Part shown: one piece after another, positions 14,034-19,026 of the stretch
How the letters are laid out: the number at the start of each line of letters is the position of its first letter
How positions within the stretch are numbered: the stretch's first letter is position 1
NCBI GenBank assembly: GCA_043736515.1
Contig: JAYTCK010000040.1
Span: 1 to 21,989 of the forward strand
Length of the DNA: 21,989 nucleotides
Direction of reading: 5' to 3'
DNA from: MHLP01 sp043736515
GTDB taxonomy: Bacteria > Patescibacteriota > Minisyncoccia > Phycocordibacterales > UBA6899
Notes under the pieces: generated by a model
Database searches by the model: none
Seen by the model: the letters and a program-made list of their open reading frames with translations, nothing else
What the model was told of the DNA's origin: nothing
Program-made: the position numbers and the translations under genes

Positions 14034-14056
14034 GCGACCGAGAAGGGTCGCTTTTT
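14034..14056 (+). terminator. Terminator at the end of the repeat array
   Basis: GCGACC (14034-14039), loop GAGAAG, GGTCGC, then TTTTT. It reads rightward and could end transcripts from the Nudix gene or from the array itself. Confidence 0.75.
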
Positions 14057-14086
14057 GGTATGAAAAGTTCTAGACCTGGTAGCTCG

Positions 14087-14665
14087 TTACTTCGCTTTAA
14101 CGCTACTTGCTTTGGGTGCCCACAAACGATTTACTCCAGAGGCGTTCATGCGATATGTATACATATCAGCGCTTATCCCATAATGTCTTTGAGCACTGAC
14201 TTGGTCCATCTTCACCTTTTTAATATGCTGACATGCATCATGGGGCAAAAGAAGACACCCTGAAAGCCAACCAGCCTCATCCTCTTGAAGCCGATCGGAC
14301 CCAGTTATTAAAAGCCCTTCTGTTGAAATGCCAGTTTTGGACGCAGGGTGCCCGATAATCAGATGAGATAACTCATGCCCAAGACTGCTCATCTGACGTG
14401 CTTTGGTGTGGGCAGAGTTTAGAATAATAACAATCTTCTCTTTTATTTTTATGGTTACTGCAGACCAGCTATCGGGGTCCTCCTCCGTTAGAATTTTTAA
14501 AAACTTCTGATCAAGTCCATGAACATCTTTTGGATACTTTATATCTGCCTGGACGATTGCCGCGACCTTGTATAAGTCTATCGGATCGAAAGATCGCAGA
14601 CCTAGTTGTCTGCGAGTACTAATTGAAGCTCTTTCACACCACGTTTTAAATCCTTTTTTGAACAT
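14087..14665 (-). CDS. ImmA/IrrE family metallopeptidase
   Basis: A zinc peptidase of the COG2856 type, as in ImmA of ICEBs1, which cleaves its partner repressor, and IrrE of Deinococcus. The 192-residue protein has SSLGHELSHLIIGH with the HExxH motif (H97, E98, H101) and the downstream QEDEAGWLSGCLLLP, where E130 is the probable third zinc ligand and the following segment is the family's usual substrate-binding stretch. It is the second gene of a pair: the XRE regulator ends 18 bases upstream. In known pairs such a peptidase relieves repression by degrading the XRE partner after a signal such as DNA damage or phage entry. Here the likely released target is the divergent ubiquitin-like operon. 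Confidence 0.9.
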   Translation of the reverse strand: MFKKGFKTWCERASISTRRQLGLRSFDPIDLYKVAAIVQADIKYPKDVHGLDQKFLKILTEEDPDSWSAVTIKIKEKIVIILNSAHTKARQMSSLGHELSHLIIGHPASKTGISTEGLLITGSDRLQEDEAGWLSGCLLLPHDACQHIKKVKMDQVSAQRHYGISADMYTYRMNASGVNRLWAPKASSVKAK

Positions 14666-14683
14666 GACAACATAATCAGTTTT

Positions 14684-15034
14684 TTACTCTGATGCGAGAA
14701 CATTATTTTGTACCGCGATAATGAGTTGCGCCAAAGCTTGCGCTGTTTCCGGAGCAACCGTTTGCTTCTTACGAAAATGCACAGTTGCCATCTGCACCTC
14801 ACTGACGTGAGTTTTTGCACCGAGAATTTCACCCGGATCAACGTTGAGCCAAGTACATATTTTTTGAAATGTGCCGATATCAGGCATGTACCCCCTCTCG
14901 ATTCGCGATAGGGTAGCAGGGCTGATGCCAATCTCTGCGGAGGTATCTCTCATACCGCTTCCCGATCTTTTAAGTGCAACCTTCTGACCTAATTGCTCAA
15001 TAGCAAAATTGACGCTGTTTTTATTGTGTTTCAT
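14684..15034 (-). CDS. XRE-family (HTH) transcriptional regulator
   Basis: A 116-residue repressor with a single Cro/C1-type helix-turn-helix at about residues 15-72 (AIEQLGQKVALKR, TSAEIGISPATLSRIERG, KICTWLNVDPGEIL). The C-terminal 40 or so residues may carry the dimerisation or protease-sensitive segment. It is transcribed away from the Ubl operon, with ImmA downstream, as in ImmR-ImmA pairs. The ATG at 15034 sits inside a TTTCAT-AA-ATGAAA palindrome and lies next to the operator-like repeats described at 15026-15096, so it probably regulates itself as well as the divergent operon. No Shine-Dalgarno sequence is obvious. The function is inferred from domain and context. Confidence 0.88.
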   Translation of the reverse strand: MKHNKNSVNFAIEQLGQKVALKRSGSGMRDTSAEIGISPATLSRIERGYMPDIGTFQKICTWLNVDPGEILGAKTHVSEVQMATVHFRKKQTVAPETAQALAQLIIAVQNNVLASE

Positions 15035-15096
15035 AAATGAAAAAAGTGTTTGACTAGTGAAACACTTCAGGTGTACACTGTCTTACATATGAAACA
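15026..15096. promoter_or_regulatory. Divergent control region with operator-like repeats and promoter
   Basis: An 8-bp inverted repeat, AAGTGTTT (15044-15051), eight bases, AAACACTT (15060-15067), overlaps the -35 of a rightward promoter: TTGACT (15050-15055), 18 bases, TACACT (15074-15079). Further half-sites of the form ATGAAACA occur at 15026-15034 (inverted, over the XRE start) and at 15089-15096. The layout fits an XRE dimer blocking the promoter of the Ubl operon and its own gene. Confidence 0.65.
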
Positions 15097-15136
15097 GGTT
15101 ACCGCGACTCTCGTACAGAGTCAAGAGGAATCCTAG
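15089..15136 (+). CDS. Possible leaderless 15-residue leader peptide
   Basis: ATG at 15089 stands about where transcription from TACACT (15074-15079) would begin, and reads MKQVTATLVQSQEES before TAG at 15134-15136. A small hairpin (GACTCT with AGAGTC) lies within it. It overlaps the last operator half-site. Could be a regulatory peptide or chance; there is no codon-level evidence. Confidence 0.2.
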   Translation: MKQVTATLVQSQEES

Positions 15137-15173
15137 TTCATGTGTTAATTGATTAATTATATAAAAAAACTGT

Positions 15174-15428
15174 ATGGAAAACCACGAGAAGGAGGAAAAA
15201 GGCCACGGTATCGATTTTACGGTCGATGGTGAATCACTCACTACTGAAAAGAAGGAGTTATTAGTTCGAGAGATATTATCAATGGCGAATGTCGATTCGC
15301 AGCAGTACTATTTGGTTGAGGTTAAGGGTCATCAGCAGGAACCACATAAAGATTTGGACGAGGTTATCAAGATGCATAATCACATGAAGTTCGTCTCGGT
15401 GTTTACTGGACAAACGCCTGTGGGGTAA
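15174..15428 (+). CDS. Ubiquitin-like protein (multiubiquitin-type beta-grasp domain)
   Basis: An 84-residue protein with one beta-grasp unit of the bacterial multiubiquitin type: after a charged N-terminus (MENHEKEEKGHG), IDFTVDGESLTTEKKELLVR, EILSMANV, the YYLVEVKG strand, HKDLDEVIKMHNHMKFVSVF, and a C-terminal tail GQTPVG ending in glycine. In relatives the C-terminal Gly is adenylated by the E1 and joined to a target. Only one domain is present although family members often have several in tandem. There is no residue after the final Gly, so no precursor processing is needed. ATG 15174 has no Shine-Dalgarno sequence. A weak TATATA box (15158-15163) may give a second, leaderless transcript. 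First gene of the conjugation operon; five bases separate it from the E2-like gene. Confidence 0.75.
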   Translation: MENHEKEEKGHGIDFTVDGESLTTEKKELLVREILSMANVDSQQYYLVEVKGHQQEPHKDLDEVIKMHNHMKFVSVFTGQTPVG

Positions 15429-15433
15429 ACAAC

Positions 15434-15796
15434 ATGAGCGGCAAAGAAAAATTTATTCAAGGCCTCAAGAATCTTGATTTTGAAGTTGAAAATCTTGAAG
15501 GCAATCGGCTGGCATTTGCACTGTCTGTCAACGAAGGAACTCTTGCTGGCAAGACGGTTCGTATTGGGGTAGATGTCCCAGGAGACTTTGAGCTGACTGC
15601 TCCCCACGGCCCACATATTCATCCGCGTACGTTGCCCACCAACACCGCATCACAGCAACATCGTGATCGAATTCATGACAGTGATTTTGGCCCTGAGTGG
15701 ATGCATCTTAGTAGACCGCACCCGAGCTGGGAAAGTAGTAAGCGTAATGTCGATGTTTACCTTGCTCACGTTATAAAACTCCTTAACACTCTATGA
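15434..15796 (+). CDS. E2-like protein of the prokaryotic E2 family E type
   Basis: A 120-residue protein matching the pattern of prokaryotic E2/UBC family E proteins found next to multiubiquitin and E1 genes: GDFELTAPHGPHIHPR in the middle, then EWMHLSRPHPSW and NVDVYLAHVIKLL at the C-terminus (the W...SR...W spacing and the final helix). In classical E2 enzymes a cysteine receives the Ubl from E1; here there is no cysteine at all in the whole chain, so it cannot make a thioester. The many conserved-looking His residues (H58, H61, H63, H76, H81) could bind metal or act in transfer. Its TGA overlaps the E1-JAB start (ATGA). The family call rests on pattern and position, not a profile search. 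Confidence 0.6.
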   Translation: MSGKEKFIQGLKNLDFEVENLEGNRLAFALSVNEGTLAGKTVRIGVDVPGDFELTAPHGPHIHPRTLPTNTASQQHRDRIHDSDFGPEWMHLSRPHPSWESSKRNVDVYLAHVIKLLNTL

Positions 15797-17184
15797 GATA
15801 CAGCGTAGCGATGACAACTGAGGTAAACAACCTACTCTTTTCTCATCTCGTGCGTAAGGATGGGCAGGAGGACTTATGCTTTGCTTTATGGCAGCCGAGC
15901 AGTGGACGGGAAAGATCGACAGCGCTCTTGGTTGAACCAATCCTTCCTGAAGAGGGAGAACGGGAAGTGCATGGCAATGCGAGTTTTTCCCCCGAGTATT
16001 TTCAGAGAGCACTACAAATGGCATCCGCCCGAGATATGGGTCTTGCTTTTATGCATAGCCACCCGTTTCCTGGATGGCAGAATATGAGCAGGACCGATGT
16101 TCGGGCGGAATTATCGCACGCTGCGGCAACCTTTGGAATAACAGGACAACCCCTCCTTGGACTAACCGTAGGAACAGATGGTGCGTGGAGTGCTCGTTTT
16201 TGGAATAGAACTGGGGTTCGGAAATATGCTCCATCATGGTGCGAGAGCGTCCGCACTGTTGGTCAAATGGGTCTTTCTGTCACCTATTGTGACGCACTGC
16301 TTAAACCGCAGGGTTTTAGGGAAGAACTGAAACGTACAATTTCTTCATGGGGCCAAGAAAAGCAAGACGAATTATCTCGTTTACATATAGGAATAGTCGG
16401 CGCGGGGAGTGTCGGAAGTGCTATTGCTGAGGCACTTGCTAGAACTGGAGTTCGGCACATTTCGCTCATCGACTTTGATGTAGTAAAGAAACACAATCTC
16501 GATCGACTTATGCATGCGACGATAAAAGATGTTGGTGAATTGAAGACGGACGTAATTGCAAAAAGACTTATTGAACACGCAACTGCCGACAACTTTTTCG
16601 TCACACAATTACCAGTTCATGTAACTGGAGCTGAGGGATACCGAGGTGCACTAGATTGTGATCTCCTGTTCAGTTGTGTTGATAGGCCGTGGGCGCGCCA
16701 CGTTCTTAATTACATTGCTTATACACACCTGATCCCGGTGGTTGATGGTGGTATTCGCGTACACACCAAGGAGGATTTGTTACGCTCAGCGGATTGGCGT
16801 GCGCACACCGCGACCCCGGGTAATAAATGTCTCTCGTGCGTTGGGCAGTACACCTTTGCTGAAGTGTCTCTTGAGCGTAATGGTCTGTTGGATGATTCAG
16901 AGTACATAAACACCGTTGACGGCTTGCGCCATCACCTGAACAACCAAAACGTTTTTGCTTTTAGTGCGCACCTCGCCTCAATGATGGTGCTACAGATGTT
17001 GGCACTTGTAGTAAAACCCAACGGCATAAGTCATCATGGTGAAAACCTATACCATTTTGTTACAGGGGAGCTGGAAAGAAAGCTCGGTGAAGACTGCTTG
17101 CCAAATTGCCCATTCTTAGAATTTACCGGAAAAGGAGACTCAAATGATGATAGTTATCAAGTTTTTGATGAGAACTTAAAATAG
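15793..17184 (+). CDS. JAB isopeptidase fused to a ThiF/E1 activating domain
   Basis: A 463-residue two-domain protein. Residues 1-150 form a JAB/JAMM metalloprotease: a Glu near 48, MHSHPFPGWQNMSRTD with H88, H90, S99 and D102, the complete Zn site. Residues 190-463 form an E1-like Rossmann domain: nucleotide loop GIVGAGSVGSAIA (200-212), LIDFDVVKKHNLDRL (D227, D229, N235, R238), K251, then SCVDRPWAR (C295, D297), and a CLSC (346-349) plus CLPNC (435-439) pair that probably holds zinc. E1 adenylates and loads the Ubl; JAB removes it from targets. Having both in one chain is a known bacterial arrangement. It overlaps the E2-like gene by four bases and is one base from the next gene. Confidence 0.88.
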   Translation: MRYSVAMTTEVNNLLFSHLVRKDGQEDLCFALWQPSSGRERSTALLVEPILPEEGEREVHGNASFSPEYFQRALQMASARDMGLAFMHSHPFPGWQNMSRTDVRAELSHAAATFGITGQPLLGLTVGTDGAWSARFWNRTGVRKYAPSWCESVRTVGQMGLSVTYCDALLKPQGFREELKRTISSWGQEKQDELSRLHIGIVGAGSVGSAIAEALARTGVRHISLIDFDVVKKHNLDRLMHATIKDVGELKTDVIAKRLIEHATADNFFVTQLPVHVTGAEGYRGALDCDLLFSCVDRPWARHVLNYIAYTHLIPVVDGGIRVHTKEDLLRSADWRAHTATPGNKCLSCVGQYTFAEVSLERNGLLDDSEYINTVDGLRHHLNNQNVFAFSAHLASMMVLQMLALVVKPNGISHHGENLYHFVTGELERKLGEDCLPNCPFLEFTGKGDSNDDSYQVFDENLK

Positions 17185-17185
17185 T

Positions 17186-17551
17186 ATGGACGGGAGTTTT
17201 TTTCAACAGCTAGTAATTCGTCTTATCACAAGTGTTGCGGGGGCTGCAACTCGTGTCTTTTTTGCTAAAAAAGTTGGCATAGGAGGTGCTCCTTTTGATC
17301 ACCAAGATTCCATAAGCTGGTTTAACATAATTGCGCGCCTCATGGTTGTAGTTGGTATAATTTTTGTTTGGACTCATGCTTCTACGAAAGGATTGCACGA
17401 CCCACTCACTGGTGTAGGAGTTTCCATTCTGGTTCTTGGAATATTTATACTTGCTGCAAAAAAATTATTTACTTGGATTGTGTATGGAGGCGGGGTGAAA
17501 ATACTCGTCGTCCTCAGCGTGCTATCTGTGTTTCTGGCGTTGATCCATTGA
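17186..17551 (+). CDS. Small membrane protein of the Ubl operon, function unknown
   Basis: A 121-residue protein I do not recognise. Three hydrophobic segments: about 45-63 (WFNIIARLMVVVGIIFVW), 75-92 (LTGVGVSILVLGIFILAAKK) and 100-120 (VKILVVLSVLSVFLALIH). The first 40 residues are amphipathic with basic residues. The E1-JAB stop is one base before its ATG, so it belongs to the operon by translation coupling. Its 3' end overlaps the convergent serine recombinase by 38 bases. It could be the target of modification, an anchor, or an effector that damages the membrane when set free. These are guesses from position; no lysine-rich tail is present to suggest a modification site. Confidence 0.7.
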   Translation: MDGSFFQQLVIRLITSVAGAATRVFFAKKVGIGGAPFDHQDSISWFNIIARLMVVVGIIFVWTHASTKGLHDPLTGVGVSILVLGIFILAAKKLFTWIVYGGGVKILVVLSVLSVFLALIH

Positions 17552-18422
17552 TTTGCAAACTTTTTTCAAGCGTTATCGTTTTATCCTTCAGGATAATTCT
17601 ATTTTTTAGACATCCGAGGAGCTCACGCTTTTCAAGCATAGTGCCTTCTTTGAGCATGTACTTCGCATAGTTTCTTACGTCGACGTCGAGTGCTTTGTCG
17701 TTCTCTTTTGAACCAAGTAGCTTCGCTCGTATATTGTTATATCGTGCAACCTCTCTTTCGATGATGTGACGGGTACCCAATTCGTCAATGTTGATTTCGT
17801 CAAAAATTTCCTCGATCTGTTTGAGTAGCTCTTCTTCGCGAATGAATGGGTTCTTACAGAAGTGGTCTTTGTTGTGAGTGCAGTTGTAGTAGACGTAACT
17901 TCTAATGCTCCCATCTTTGAGATTTTTATCTTTTGACTGCGCGGTGATTCCAGACCCGCAATATCCGCAGAGCATCAGGTTAGTGAAGGTGAATTCCTGG
18001 TACTGCTTTTTTGACTTCAACTCATCCGCTAATTTTTGCTGCACCCTCTCGAATAGTTCTTTAGACACAAGTGGCTCATGCTGTCCTTTGTACCAGTTAC
18101 CACTTCCAGTGGGGTACTCAAATGTCCCCGAATAGAACGGCTGGTGAAGCAGTCGATAGATCGTACTTAGTGTGAGTGCTTTGTTTCCTTTTCTCACGCT
18201 GTTAAACTTTCCTTCTTTGACCATCCATTTATAAACAGTCCTCGCACTCCATCGCTCGTTGCCGACCTTTTCAAATATCTGCTTAATGATCGGAGCGCGT
18301 ACTGGGTCGACTATCACATATCCCGCTCGACCCGGCATGCGATCGTTGATGTACCCTGTTGGTGCCACGCATGGCCATAATCCCATCTCGACTTTTGCAC
18401 GAAGGCCGCGCTTCACGTTCAC
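17514..18422 (-). pseudogene. Serine recombinase, C-terminal part after an in-frame amber codon
   Basis: The 302 residues from a GTG at 18422 carry the recombinase DNA-binding domain (NVKRGLRAKVEMGLWPCVAPTGY, TIYRLLHQPFYSGTFEY) and the zinc beta-ribbon with LCGYCGSG, then CTHNKDHFC, plus a C-terminal helix. It continues in the same frame as the upstream part: the codons are ...GCG AAA CTT TAG AAC GAC AAC AAG GGC GTG. One changed base (for example GAG to TAG) would explain it. Alone, this part lacks the catalytic domain and cannot cut DNA. Its 3' end overlaps the small membrane protein gene by 38 bases on the opposite strand. Confidence 0.88.
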
Positions 18423-18437
18423 GCCCTTGTTGTCGTT

Positions 18438-18869
18438 CTAAAGTTTCGCTTGTGCGCACAAGATCATAAGAAGGAATTTCTCACTTGGGCTGTTGGTAAA
18501 TTTCTGACCAAAGGTTCGCACTTCGATCAGCCTGTGTTCGTCCATAAGGTCGACGATCGCCCCAAGGTCTCCTGCATTTCTGCTTAAGCGATCAGGATGC
18601 CATGCTAGTACGGCATTGAATTTTCCAGCCTTGAGGTCGTTAATCAGCTCATTGAAGACGGGCCGTTGCCCGGTGCTTTTTGCCGAGTGTGACTCGCGCT
18701 TGATGTCGACCACATCGAGCCCCTCTCGCTGTGCCAGCTGGAGCATCTCCTTGGCTTGGGAATCGATCGAAAGGGCTTGCTGTTCGTCCGATTCCGATGA
18801 TTTTCTAGCGTATAAACAGTACTTAATCTTCGGCTCGTCAGAGCCCTCTAGCGGGTTCGTATTTTTCAT
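18438..18869 (-). pseudogene. Serine recombinase, N-terminal catalytic part truncated by amber codon
   Basis: The resolvase/integrase catalytic domain: KIKYCLYARKSSESDEQQAL (the catalytic Ser lies in RKSSESD), IDSQAKEM, HPDRLSRNAGD and LLMILCAQAKL before TAG at 18438-18440. ATG 18869 (MKNTNPLEGS) is a better start than the TTG at 18899, though neither has a Shine-Dalgarno sequence. Full-length relatives continue straight on into the recombinase domain, which is intact downstream. The whole gene would be about 451 residues, typical of a large serine integrase. It is the likely mobility function of the segment, now broken unless TAG is read through or suppressed. Confidence 0.88.
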
Positions 18870-19026
18870 ACAGACCAATGAATGACAGAACTCTCCCAAG
18901 TAGTCTAGGGAGGAATAGTTGATAAAATTACTAAAAACCTGACGAAAAAAATGAATCTATATTGGGTAGAAGTGATGGAGATTAAATGATAGAGTTTGAA
19001 ATAAGGTAATCGCCCAAAATAGCGAC

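Larger units (their letters stand above)
13785..14056 (+). repeat. Array of GACCGAG words and tRNA T-arm-like fragments
   Basis: The non-coding stretch 13745-14086 carries GACCGAGWAG at 13785, 13840, 13916, 13981 and 14036 (spacings 55-76), with T-arm-like GGGTTCGAATCCC at 13793 and GGGTTCGACCCC at 13990. Between 13854 and 13907 a large hairpin (CATATTTTCGCG with CGCGAAATATG, one bulge) encloses TCCCTATAGGGA and is flanked by direct repeats of GTGACCGAGTAG. No complete tRNA can be built here: I found no partner for the acceptor strands. The array ends in a terminator. It looks like accumulated integration scars or a structured RNA. Confidence 0.6.

Noticed and set aside
13785..14040. CRISPR-like repeat array
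   Set aside because: Repeats are only about ten bases, spacing varies between 55 and 76, and no cas genes are near; the repeats sit in hairpins.
18438..18440. Stop-codon reassignment as explanation for the split recombinase
   Set aside because: TAG ends other genes here (uppS, E1-JAB, phosphatase) in the normal way, so a genome-wide reassignment does not fit; a mutation is simpler.
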